Assembly: GCF_000967655.1 (NCBI RefSeq)
Contig: NZ_JXYA01000042.1
Location: forward strand, 1 to 64,000
Length of the DNA stretch: 64,000 nt
From: Pseudoalteromonas rubra
GTDB lineage: Bacteria > Pseudomonadota > Gammaproteobacteria > Enterobacterales > Alteromonadaceae
Reading direction: 5' to 3'
Below, piece after piece: positions 51,118 to 60,035 of the stretch (its first letter is position 1; each line of letters opens with the position of its first letter). Made by a program: the position numbers and the translations under genes. The notes under the pieces were generated by a model. The model searched no databases. It was given only the letters and a program-made list of their open reading frames with translations, and was not told the DNA's origin.

Positions 51118-52952
51118 AGGCTGCCTCTGGCAAATTTGAAAGCACATGCTTGCTGGGCCTGCTTAACCAACTGAAACGCCTCTTTAAGCTGATGACGCTC
51201 CAGTGAGCTTAAATGTTCCGGGTTTATACAGTTCTCTGGCAGCCCTTCGCGGTCTATCTGCGTTCGTAAACGCAGCTGAGTTAAAAAGCGCCAGCAGTCT
51301 TGCAAATTAGCAATGTCCTCGCCGCTAAGTACCTGGTGGCTTTTGAGCGCCCGCAAGCGCTGCAACGTATTGGCTTTGCTGATCCCCGCTTGCAGAGCAT
51401 ACAAGCGCACTACGTCGTTGATGATCACCACGCCGCGCTTTTTGAGATCCAGATATTTGTGTTTGTGCTTGTCCTGTTGCAACTTAAACTGCTGGAACAA
51501 GCCAATAGGCACGGTATTGACGTTGATATCGGCCGCCATCGCGGCATAGAACAATTCATTTTTCGGGATCTCATTGAGGTGATGTAAAAATTGCCCGAAC
51601 AAAACATCGGATCCGGTGATAAAACGCAGATCAAAATAAATTTTACAGTTAAGCATGGCATGCGGCGTCGGTGCGTGGATCCAGGTGGTGAACCGGTCGC
51701 ACCATTCACTGAGCGTGCCCCGACACGCCGGGTTGCTGGCCATGATATTTCCCGGACAGGTTCGGATCCCGCACTCATCCAGCTGCTGACAAACAAACGC
51801 ACCGAGCTGTGCAAAGTAATCTCGTTGCTCATCCGTAACGCCCTCGGGCAACAGCAAACCATTGTCCTGATCGGAGTGCAGGGTTTGCTCTTCACGGGCC
51901 TGTGAGCCAAAACAGATCCAGGCAAAGGGCGTGGGCGCAGTGCCATGCTGCTGCTGGTATAAGTCGATCAAACGTCCCGTCAGCGCGTCACTGAGGCCAC
52001 TCAGCAGCTGACCTATCAAAGAAATGTCTTCTATCTTATTGGCAAAATCACTCAACAGATCGGGGATCTCTTTGGCAAGCTGCTGTACTTCTCCATAACT
52101 GCGCGCTTTGTAGATCCGTCCGATCAGCTGCACCGGATCGCTTTTTTGCTGACGCAACAGATCGGTACTGGTGATCATCCCCATGGGGGTGCGATCTTCG
52201 TTAAGCACCGGCAAGTGATGAATGTTGTGTTTCAGCATCAGATGCAGTGCCGAAAAGATCCGGTTATTCTCAAAGATGTATTTCGGCCTGACCGTCATGA
52301 TCTCGCGGATCGCCCGTGCGGGATCTAAGCCCTCGGCCAGTACCCGATTACGCAGATCGCGATCCGTTACCACACCGGTTAACTGATCGTTTTCAATGAC
52401 CATGATCGATGAAACCCGATGCTTCTTCATGACTTTGGCCGCTTCCTGAATACTGGCCTGGGGTTGCAGGGTTACCGCAGCCCGGTTCATCAGTTCGCTG
52501 ACCGGGCGTTCGGACCAGCCGCTTGCCGATTCTTTATAGTGGCTGGACAACAAACGTTTAGCGTGGGCACGGACAAAATACTGCTCAAATGGTTTGTACT
52601 CACGGCGCAGATAATCAAACGCATCTTGCGGCAACACATAGACCAGCCCCGCCTGCACGACTTCCAGCTGATTGCTGATCGGCTCGCCCGTCAGTAACGA
52701 GGGATAACCAAAATAATCGCTTTCGGCCAGCCGGGCGACAAGCTCGCCACGCTCGGAGCGCAAATCAAAATGACCGGAACGCACCAGATACAGCTGTGGC
52801 TGTTCGCTTCTAAACCACTGCGCCTGATTTTGTCCGCTGACATAGATGATCTCTAAGTGTTCAACAAAATAATCCGTCGCGCTGTGGGTTAGCTGATCAA
52901 ATGGCGCCTGTTGCTGCACAAAGGTCAGCACGTCCTGTACTTGAGCCGTCAT
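51114..52952 (-). CDS. CNB-CBS-DUF294 putative nucleotidyltransferase
   Basis: A 612-residue cytosolic multidomain protein: cyclic-nucleotide-binding-like domain (about 15-140), two CBS domains (about 150-205 and 213-270, VSELMNRAAVTLQ and IREIMTVRPKY), a GlnD-like nucleotidyltransferase domain DUF294 (about 315-455) with GSQAREEQTLHSDQDNGLL, whose GS (349-350) and DQD (361-363) are the catalytic residues, and a helical DUF294 C-terminal domain (470-610). The set suggests nucleotide-sensed modification of a target protein; the target is unknown. The ribosome site is GGAGGGG. It is separated from the symporter by a hairpin and coupled to the exonuclease. Confidence 0.88.
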   Translation of the reverse strand: MTAQVQDVLTFVQQQAPFDQLTHSATDYFVEHLEIIYVSGQNQAQWFRSEQPQLYLVRSGHFDLRSERGELVARLAESDYFGYPSLLTGEPISNQLEVVQAGLVYVLPQDAFDYLRREYKPFEQYFVRAHAKRLLSSHYKESASGWSERPVSELMNRAAVTLQPQASIQEAAKVMKKHRVSSIMVIENDQLTGVVTDRDLRNRVLAEGLDPARAIREIMTVRPKYIFENNRIFSALHLMLKHNIHHLPVLNEDRTPMGMITSTDLLRQQKSDPVQLIGRIYKARSYGEVQQLAKEIPDLLSDFANKIEDISLIGQLLSGLSDALTGRLIDLYQQQHGTAPTPFAWICFGSQAREEQTLHSDQDNGLLLPEGVTDEQRDYFAQLGAFVCQQLDECGIRTCPGNIMASNPACRGTLSEWCDRFTTWIHAPTPHAMLNCKIYFDLRFITGSDVLFGQFLHHLNEIPKNELFYAAMAADINVNTVPIGLFQQFKLQQDKHKHKYLDLKKRGVVIINDVVRLYALQAGISKANTLQRLRALKSHQVLSGEDIANLQDCWRFLTQLRLRTQIDREGLPENCINPEHLSSLERHQLKEAFQLVKQAQQACAFKFARGSL

Positions 52953-52970
52953 AACCCCTCCAAAAATGAC

Positions 52971-53002
52971 AACTACTCCATAGCTTGCGCCATGGAGTAG
53001 TT
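52971..53002 (-). terminator. Terminator after the symporter gene
   Basis: An 11-bp perfect stem (AACTACTCCAT / ATGGAGTAGTT) lies past the symporter stop and is followed on the minus strand by GTCATTTTTGG. The next gene's ribosome site directly follows, so read-through or a separate promoter feeds it. Confidence 0.75.
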
Positions 53003-53047
53003 GGTTTCTTTGTCATCGGACCGAGTCACAATCCGAGGTAATCAGTA

Positions 53048-54772
53048 TTAATGTGCGTGTGCAGCAGATGACCCCTTCGGGTTACGGATCCCATCCACCA
53101 TTTGTTTTACTTCAAGTGGTGTTTCCGCAGTCAGCTTCATCACAATGGCTGCAATACCAAAGTTAACTAGCATACCGATAATACCAATCCCCTCCGGCGA
53201 GATACCAAATAACCAGTTAGCAGGTGTATTCAGTTCCGGGCTGACAAACTTAAAGTAAATAATGTAAGCCGCTGTGAAACCAATACCACATACCATGCCA
53301 CTGATGGCACCTTCTTTATTCATGCGCTTGGAGAAGATCCCCATGATGATCGCCGGGAAGAAGCTTGCCGCCGCCAGACCAAAGGCAAAGGCCACCACCG
53401 ACGCCACAAATCCGGGCGGGTTAATACCAAAGTAAGCTGAGATTGCAATGGCCACCATCGCCGACAAACGTGCCGCCAGCAGTTCCTGCTTGTCGCTGAT
53501 ATTCGGTTTGAGTGTCCGTTTGAGTAAGTCATGGGAAACGGAGGTCGAGATAACCAGTAGCAGACCCGCGGTTGTCGACAGTGCCGCTGCGATACCACCT
53601 GCCGCGACCAGTGCGATCACCCAGGCTGGTAAGTCGGCAATTTCCGGGTTCGCCAGTACCATGATGTCACGGTCAATTTTCACTTCATTGCGGCTCGCCG
53701 GGTCGTCAATTTTACCTGCTGAGTAGAACATTTTGCCGTCGCCATTCTTATCATTGAATACGATAAGGCCCGTTCTTTCCCAGTTTTTCACCCACTGTGG
53801 CGCCTCGGCATAGGCCGTACCACTGCCATCTTTACCATTGATCGTATCAATCATATTCACCCGGGCAAAGGATGCAACAGCCGGGGCTGTGGTGTACACA
53901 ATCGCAATGAACACTAGAGTCCAGGCCGCTGAAATACGGGTGTCTTTTACTCTGGGTACGGTGAAGAAACGCACGATAACATGTGGCAGACCAGCAGTAC
54001 CGACCATCAGCGCCGCTGTGATAGCAAACACGTCAATCATACTCTTGGAGCCTTCGGTGTATTGGGCAAAGCCGAGTTCGGTACTGAGCCCGTCGAGTTT
54101 ATCCAGTAAGTAGGTCCCGGAGCCATCCGCCAGGGTGCCACCAAAACCAGTTTGCGGCAGTAAGTGACCAGTCATCATCAAAGAGATAAAGATAGCTGGA
54201 ACCAGGTAGGCGAAAACCAGCACACAGTATTGTGCAACCTGAGTGTAGGTAATGCCTTTCATGCCACCAAGTACGGCGTAGAAGAACACAATAACCATAC
54301 CGATATACACACCGGTTTCGATGTCAACTTCGAGGAAACGGGAGAATACCACGCCCACACCACGCATTTGTCCGGCGATGTAAGTGAAGCAGATAAAAAT
54401 AGCACACAGAATGGCCACAACTCGTGCCACCTGCGAGTAATAACGGTCGCCGATAAAATCGGGCACAGTGAATTTACCAAACTTACGCAGATAAGGTGCC
54501 AGGCACAGTGCCAGCAACACGTAACCACCGGTCCAGCCCATCAGATACACACCGCCATCGTAACCGGCGAATGAGATGATCCCCGCCATGGAGATAAACG
54601 ACGCAGCACTCATCCAGTCCGCGGCCGTTGCCATGCCGTTTGCCACAGGCGGTACACCGCCACCGGCCACATAGAATTCATTGGTCGAACCGGCACGGGC
54701 CCAAATGGCAATGCCGATGTAAAGGGCAAAACTGAGCCCCACAATTATAAAGGTGAGAGTTTGAACATCCAT
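53048..54772 (-). CDS. Sodium:solute symporter, ActP-like (VC_2705 type)
   Basis: A 574-residue inner-membrane protein of the solute:sodium symporter family with about 13 membrane segments. EFYVAGGGVPPVANGMATAADWMSAASF, shown as FYVAGGGVPPVANG and ATAADWMSAASF, and the GMKGITYTQVAQY segment are signatures of the acetate permease-like branch. A central insertion (about 315-375, DTINGKDGSGTAYAEAPQW) marks the VC_2705 subfamily that I recall pairing with a DUF4212 small subunit, which is present here. Acetate or another small carboxylate is the likely substrate. The ATG at 54772 has GGAG at seven bases; ATG at 54775 is also possible. Confidence 0.9.
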   Translation of the reverse strand: MDVQTLTFIIVGLSFALYIGIAIWARAGSTNEFYVAGGGVPPVANGMATAADWMSAASFISMAGIISFAGYDGGVYLMGWTGGYVLLALCLAPYLRKFGKFTVPDFIGDRYYSQVARVVAILCAIFICFTYIAGQMRGVGVVFSRFLEVDIETGVYIGMVIVFFYAVLGGMKGITYTQVAQYCVLVFAYLVPAIFISLMMTGHLLPQTGFGGTLADGSGTYLLDKLDGLSTELGFAQYTEGSKSMIDVFAITAALMVGTAGLPHVIVRFFTVPRVKDTRISAAWTLVFIAIVYTTAPAVASFARVNMIDTINGKDGSGTAYAEAPQWVKNWERTGLIVFNDKNGDGKMFYSAGKIDDPASRNEVKIDRDIMVLANPEIADLPAWVIALVAAGGIAAALSTTAGLLLVISTSVSHDLLKRTLKPNISDKQELLAARLSAMVAIAISAYFGINPPGFVASVVAFAFGLAAASFFPAIIMGIFSKRMNKEGAISGMVCGIGFTAAYIIYFKFVSPELNTPANWLFGISPEGIGIIGMLVNFGIAAIVMKLTAETPLEVKQMVDGIRNPKGSSAAHAH

Positions 54773-54783
54773 CATAGCGCTCC

Positions 54784-55047
54784 TTATTCATCCACGCCGT
54801 ATTTTTTGTCAAGCGCATCCATTTTGAATACATAGACAAAAATCAAAGCAACGAAGGTATAAATTGCGCCCTGCTGCGAAAACCAAAAACCCAACTTAAA
54901 GCCGAAGAAACGGACCTCGTTGAGTACATCAACCAGCAGAATGCCGCATCCAAAAGACACCACAAACCACACTACTAATAGCTTAAACATTAAGGCTAGA
55001 TTTTCTGACCAATATGCTTTTGCTTGTTCTTCACTTTTAAAAGCCAT
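54784..55047 (-). CDS. DUF4212 symporter small subunit
   Basis: An 87-residue membrane protein with two hydrophobic segments (about 22-42 and 53-75). WFVVSFGCGILLVDVLN and FFGFKLGFWFSQQGAIYTFV are typical of DUF4212, the small partner of this symporter subfamily. The start at 55047 has AGGGGAC upstream; the frame is open to 55068. It precedes the symporter by 11 bases. The role may be assembly or modulation of transport. Confidence 0.9.
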   Translation of the reverse strand: MAFKSEEQAKAYWSENLALMFKLLVVWFVVSFGCGILLVDVLNEVRFFGFKLGFWFSQQGAIYTFVALIFVYVFKMDALDKKYGVDE

Positions 55048-55413
55048 GATAAGTCCCCTTTCGCACACCTGTCGCCGATGTGCTGGTGTTAATGACCTTT
55101 TGACTGTAGCAATGGCCCGTCAATAAGAAATTGAGACCTTAGTCGTAACAACAAGGTTACGTTTACGTAAACTGCCGAATAAAGATTTTTCAACCACCAT
55201 TAAATAATTTAAATTCAAATAGTTAGAAAAATAATGCTGAAAAATGAGTGGTTCCAGGAACACCTGTGCGGGAGATAAGACATTAGTCTAATTAACTCAA
55301 TAAAAATCGAATAATTTTTTAAAATCAGATGATTATGTCACTTTGGATTATCCGCAAGTGATGCTACTTTAAAGGCACAAAGACAATAACAAGCATTAAC
55401 GCAAGGGCTCATC
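55048..55413. other. Divergent intergenic region, symporter operon / kinase
   Basis: A 366-base AT-rich gap with no gene. It must hold promoters for both divergent units. Its clearest element is the palindrome at 55161-55172, described separately. The sequences TTGGAT (from 55345) and TACTTT (from 55367), 16 bases apart, are a weak candidate promoter for the kinase. Confidence 0.6.
55161..55172. promoter_or_regulatory. Palindromic operator candidate GTTTACGTAAAC
   Basis: A perfect 12-bp palindrome, GTTTACGTAAAC, lies 114 bases before the DUF4212 start. It resembles, from memory, the core of LiuR (MerR family) sites that control branched-chain and fatty acid breakdown in marine gammaproteobacteria. 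The regulator here is unproven. Confidence 0.45.
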
Positions 55414-58400
55414 ATGACGGCTGCACTGATCCTCGTTGCCATCGCCTATATCGGCTTACTATTCTGGCTCGCCAACTGGGGAGATAAGACCACCCCCGTG
55501 GCCACCCGGATCAGCCATCACCCTTTTGTGTACGCCCTGGCCCTGGGCATTTATTGTACCTCCTGGACCTATTATGGTTCAGTGGGAACCGCCGCCACCA
55601 GCAGCTGGCACTACCTGCCCATTTTACTTGGCCCGGCGCTGCTCTTTGTGTTTGGTCAGGGGTTTTTACGCAAGCTGATCCTGGTCAGTAAAAAGCAAAA
55701 CATCACCACCATCGCCGACTTTATTTCAGCGCGTTATGGTAAACGTCAGACCACCGCGGTCATGGTCACTATGATAGCTTTGCTGGCCACCATTCCTTAC
55801 ATAGCGCTGCAACTCAAAGCGCTGAGCAGCAGCTTTTTGCTGTTACAACAGGGCACCCCAATCTCTGGCGGCATGTTGGCCATGACGGGCACTTTGCTGA
55901 TGGCCCTGTTTGCGATTTTTTTTGGTACCCGCAAAGTCGATGTCACCGAATATCGCTCCGGCCTCATGCTCGCCATCGCGTTTGAGTCTCTGATCAAATT
56001 ACTGGCACTGATGGCCGTAGCCGTTATTGCTGTGCAAGCCCTGTTAACGCAAAACAGCCTCACGGCAGTAAACTTGACTCACTGGCAGGGTTTTGACTTT
56101 ACCAATTTCAACTTTATCGGTCAGACGCTGATGGCCGCCGCCGCCATCATCTGCTTACCCCGCCAGTTTCACGTAACTGTGGTCGACAACCAGGACCGCC
56201 GCCATCTGCGCACCGCTCGCTGGGCATTTCCGCTGTATCTGATCCTGATTGCCGCGATGATCTTACCCATTGCCAGTGCCGCCATTCACCCTAATATAGG
56301 CCAGGGCATGGCAGCAGATAGCTTTGTACTGGCGCTACCAATGATGCAGGGCCATCCGCTGATCACCACCTTTGTGTTTATCGGGGGCTTATCCGCCGCA
56401 ACGGCCATGATAGTAGTGGCAACTCTAACGCTCAGTACCATGCTCTCTAACGACGTTGTACTGCCCCTGCTGTTAAAGCGTAAGTTTAAGAAAAACCGCC
56501 TGACCAGCAATTATAAAGCCCGTATCCTGCTGATCCGCCGCTTTATCATTGCCGCGATTTTGGTACTGGCGTTCCTCTACCAGCAATGGTTTGGCCATGG
56601 TGAGGCACTTGCCAACATGGGCCTGGTCGCCTTTTCTCTGGTCACGCAGTTGTTACCCGCCATAGTCGGCGGACTGTACTGGCGCAAAGGCCATGCCTAT
56701 GGTGTGTATGCCGGATTACTGGCCGGCTTTTTATGCTGGATGTTATTTCTGATGTTTCCGGTGATAGAAGCAGGCAGCAGCCTGGACTTTGAAACCCGCC
56801 AGACCATCATTACGCGCGGTACTTTGCTGGCGCTGCTGGCCAATATCAGCTGTTATATCAGCTTCTCGCTGGGCGCATATGAGCGTCTGATAGATAAAAT
56901 CCAGGCAGCCGCGTTTGTCAGCCCCTGGGAGCAGGCCAGTGCAGCCAAACGCCTGAATAAAGACGTGAAAGCCACTGTGTATGACTTTACCGTGCTACTG
57001 CAAACCTTTTTGGGAATACAGCGCAGTCAGCAGTTACTCAGCCACTATGCCATTAACCACGATATTGAAGACAGCAATGCCTATCCCAGTGCCGACTTTA
57101 TCGCCTTTTGCGAGCGTGCACTGACCGGTGTGCTGGGTGCCTCCTCGGCGCGTGCGCTGATCCATGCGGTTTCTTCGGGTAAACAACTCGCCTTTGAAGA
57201 AGTGGTCAACTTTTTTGATGAGACTACCCAGGCATTACAATTCAACCAAAACCTGTTGTTTACCTCGCTGGAAAATCTCAGCCATGGTATTTCCGTAGTA
57301 GATAAAGACCTCAAACTGGTTGCCTGGAATCGTCGTTATCATGAAATGTTCCAATACCCGGATGGTTTTTTACAGGTAGGTCAGAGCATTGAAGAAGTGA
57401 TCCGCTTTAATGCAGAGCGCGGTGAATGTGGTCCCGGCGAGCTGGAAAAACTGGTTGATAAGCGTGTACAGCATCTGAAAAACGGCACGCCGCATCACTT
57501 TATTCGCCACCGCAGCGATGGTCAGGTATTCGAAATGACGGGTAACCCGCTACCGGAAGGCGGCTTTGTCACCAGTTTCTCAGATATCACCAGCCACATT
57601 GACACACAAAACGCGCTGGAAGAGATCAACATGGATCTCGAAAACCGCATCGAGGCGCGTACTCAGGAGGTCCGTCTGATCAACCAGGATCTCAAAGCTC
57701 AAATCGCCAGCCGGGAAGAAACCGAGCAGGCGCTGGTTGCTGCAAAAAAAGAGGCTGAGCGCGCCAACGACAGTAAGACCCGGTTTCTTGCGCTGGCCAG
57801 CCACGATATATTGCAGCCGCTGAATGCCGCGCGTCTTTACCTGGCAGCGATCAATGAAGATAAATTACCGGATAATGACCGCAGTAACCTCGAAAAACTC
57901 GGTGCCAGCCTGGATTCTACCGTGCATCTGATGTCGGCACTGCTGGACATCGCCAAGCTGGAACAAGGCGCAATGAAACCGACCCCCCGCCATTTTGATA
58001 TTGACGATATTATGTCGCCGCTGGCCAACGAATATGCCATTTTATGCCAGGAAAAAGGCCTGGCACTGCGTGTACGTACCAGCCATAAGGTGATCCATAG
58101 CGACATTACTTACCTGCGCCGCATTGTGCAAAACCTGGTATCCAATGCGGTGAAATACACCGACCAAGGTCGCGTGCTGCTGGCCTGCCGCCGTCGCAGC
58201 CACAGCGTACGTATAGAGGTCTGGGATACCGGCCCAGGCATCTCTGAGCATGAGCAACAAAAGATATTCAATGACTTTTATCGCATCCAAAGTGGTGATA
58301 ATAAAGGTGTGGGACTGGGGCTCGGTGTTGTGAAGCGATTGTGTGAGCTACTCAGCATGCCCCTGGAAATGCAGTCAATTCCCGGCAAAGGAAGCCGCTT

Positions 58401-58842
58401 CTGTGTCGAAGTACCACTCGGAGAATTAAAGCAGGTACAGCAAAAAGCCGCCCAAACGGAGCAAAAACCAAGTGCCAAAGCCAGTTTGAACCTGCTTGTG
58501 GTTGACGACGACCCTAAGAATCTGGCTGCCATGGCAAGCCTGCTCGATAAGTGGCAATTTAGTTATCAAATGTTTGAAAGGGCAGACAAAGCCCGGCAAT
58601 ATGCCGCTAACAACCCGGCACCCGATTTTATCCTGATGGATTATCAGCTCGATAATGATGAAAACGGGGTTAACCTGATCACAGAGTTAAGACAATGCTG
58701 GCATGCAGAAGTACCGGCGGTCCTGATCACAGCGGTACGTGACGAGCCTTTGAAACTGCAAGCAAAACAGGCCCGGATCCACTATCTCAGTAAGCCGCTA
58801 AAACCTGCCAAGCTAAAAGCGCTGCTCAGCCACAACGCCTGA
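55414..58842 (+). CDS. Symporter-fused hybrid histidine kinase (CrbS-like)
   Basis: An 1142-residue sensor. Residues 1-495 form a sodium:solute symporter-type membrane domain of about 13 segments (GIYCTSWTYYGSVG, YRSGLMLAIAFESL, LPRQFHV). Then come a linker, a PAS domain (about 620-725, SLENLSHGISVVDKDLKLVAWN), a coiled coil, HisKA with His797 (LALASHDILQPLNAARLYL, split-free 19 residues), HATPase (WDTGPGIS, GVGLGLGVVKR) and a receiver with Asp1076 (FILMDYQLDN). This is the architecture of CrbS, which with regulator CrbR switches on acetate use (acs, actP) in Vibrio and Pseudomonas. No CrbR-type gene is in the window. It is divergent from the symporter operon, as expected for its target. Confidence 0.88.
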   Translation: MTAALILVAIAYIGLLFWLANWGDKTTPVATRISHHPFVYALALGIYCTSWTYYGSVGTAATSSWHYLPILLGPALLFVFGQGFLRKLILVSKKQNITTIADFISARYGKRQTTAVMVTMIALLATIPYIALQLKALSSSFLLLQQGTPISGGMLAMTGTLLMALFAIFFGTRKVDVTEYRSGLMLAIAFESLIKLLALMAVAVIAVQALLTQNSLTAVNLTHWQGFDFTNFNFIGQTLMAAAAIICLPRQFHVTVVDNQDRRHLRTARWAFPLYLILIAAMILPIASAAIHPNIGQGMAADSFVLALPMMQGHPLITTFVFIGGLSAATAMIVVATLTLSTMLSNDVVLPLLLKRKFKKNRLTSNYKARILLIRRFIIAAILVLAFLYQQWFGHGEALANMGLVAFSLVTQLLPAIVGGLYWRKGHAYGVYAGLLAGFLCWMLFLMFPVIEAGSSLDFETRQTIITRGTLLALLANISCYISFSLGAYERLIDKIQAAAFVSPWEQASAAKRLNKDVKATVYDFTVLLQTFLGIQRSQQLLSHYAINHDIEDSNAYPSADFIAFCERALTGVLGASSARALIHAVSSGKQLAFEEVVNFFDETTQALQFNQNLLFTSLENLSHGISVVDKDLKLVAWNRRYHEMFQYPDGFLQVGQSIEEVIRFNAERGECGPGELEKLVDKRVQHLKNGTPHHFIRHRSDGQVFEMTGNPLPEGGFVTSFSDITSHIDTQNALEEINMDLENRIEARTQEVRLINQDLKAQIASREETEQALVAAKKEAERANDSKTRFLALASHDILQPLNAARLYLAAINEDKLPDNDRSNLEKLGASLDSTVHLMSALLDIAKLEQGAMKPTPRHFDIDDIMSPLANEYAILCQEKGLALRVRTSHKVIHSDITYLRRIVQNLVSNAVKYTDQGRVLLACRRRSHSVRIEVWDTGPGISEHEQQKIFNDFYRIQSGDNKGVGLGLGVVKRLCELLSMPLEMQSIPGKGSRFCVEVPLGELKQVQQKAAQTEQKPSAKASLNLLVVDDDPKNLAAMASLLDKWQFSYQMFERADKARQYAANNPAPDFILMDYQLDNDENGVNLITELRQCWHAEVPAVLITAVRDEPLKLQAKQARIHYLSKPLKPAKLKALLSHNA

Positions 58843-58855
58843 GCACAGAATAGGA

Positions 58856-59902
58856 TTAACAGGCGAGCTGGATCTGGTCGCGACCATTGGCCTTTGCACG
58901 GTAAACCGCCTGATCGGCCATCTTCAGTGCGTGGCTGAACGGCATGCTGGGGTTTACTTCGCTCACTCCAAAACTGGCCGTCACTCTGATTAGGGCATTT
59001 TCCTGGCGCACCTCCATATCCCGAGTGGCAGAACATAACCGACTGGCCACCATATGCGCGTCACTGACCGAGGTTTCTGGTAGCAAGACCACAAATTCTT
59101 CGCCCCCTAAGCGACAAAAGCAGTCTTCCACGCGCACCACGTCCAGGCAACACTGGGCAAACTTCTGCAGCACTTTATCACCAGCATCATGGCCAAAATC
59201 ATCATTGATCCGCTTAAAGCGGTCCAGATCCATCATGATCAGGCTCATTGGTCGCTCTGTACGCTGATGACGACTCATTTCACGCTTGGCATGCTCCATC
59301 AAGAAGCGACGATTGTTCAAACCCGTGAGCATATCCTGAAACGCCATTTTGGTGAGCTTTTGCTGCATCTGATACAACTCATGGACCAGTAAGCGCCGGC
59401 TGCAACAGTCTGCGACCATTTCTGTGATGGCCACTTCCCATTCCTGCCACTGGCGCACATCTGTGCGCCCTTCACAACACACCACCCCCAATGCAATACC
59501 ATTTTTAAAAATCGCGGTATCCAGCATAGTGGCAATATCATTGGGCTTAAGGTAAATGTCGGTAAATTCGCTGGTACGGGGATCCAGGCTGGCATTGTCT
59601 GCAGCTATCGACTGGCCTGTAATGATAGTGGCAAAATAGACAGGAAAGTCATCAATGCTCAGCACGGGCAGCTGGGCTGGCACATCCAGCCAGTCGGTAT
59701 TGGCATAGTTGAGCAGCTTAGTAGGCTGGTGCATGTCGTCAAATAACCACACCGAGACACGATCAACCTGAAGCAAAGATTTTGCTTCAAAAATAATATC
59801 GTGCAGAAAGCTCTGATGCTCGCCGGAAACATCGACTTCTTGCGAGCTGATCCGCCGCAATTTTTGCGTGCTCTGAGTTAATCGATTCAAAGTTACTACC
59901 AA
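58856..59902 (-). CDS. GAF-GGDEF diguanylate cyclase
   Basis: A 348-residue cytosolic protein with an N-terminal GAF-like domain (about 20-175) and a GGDEF domain (about 180-345). The active site is intact: GGEEF at 266-270 within CRLGGEEFVVLLP, with DRFKRINDDFGHDAGD before it, so it should make cyclic di-GMP. No RxxD inhibitory site is seen at the usual place. There is no ATG start: upstream of the conserved part the frame offers only TTG at 59902 (or 59890) before a TAA stop, and no ribosome site is evident. It is convergent with the kinase gene, 13 bases apart. Confidence 0.85.
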   Translation of the reverse strand: MVVTLNRLTQSTQKLRRISSQEVDVSGEHQSFLHDIIFEAKSLLQVDRVSVWLFDDMHQPTKLLNYANTDWLDVPAQLPVLSIDDFPVYFATIITGQSIAADNASLDPRTSEFTDIYLKPNDIATMLDTAIFKNGIALGVVCCEGRTDVRQWQEWEVAITEMVADCCSRRLLVHELYQMQQKLTKMAFQDMLTGLNNRRFLMEHAKREMSRHQRTERPMSLIMMDLDRFKRINDDFGHDAGDKVLQKFAQCCLDVVRVEDCFCRLGGEEFVVLLPETSVSDAHMVASRLCSATRDMEVRQENALIRVTASFGVSEVNPSMPFSHALKMADQAVYRAKANGRDQIQLAC

Positions 59903-60035
59903 GTCGCAAAACGGGTGAAATGGGGCATCGTTTTAGTACGATGCCATGCCCTTGTTATACACTAATAATATCTCGCCTTCGCCAAAATGCACTGTTTTCT
60001 TTGCGCATTACGCGCTCAACGCAGGCTACGCCACA

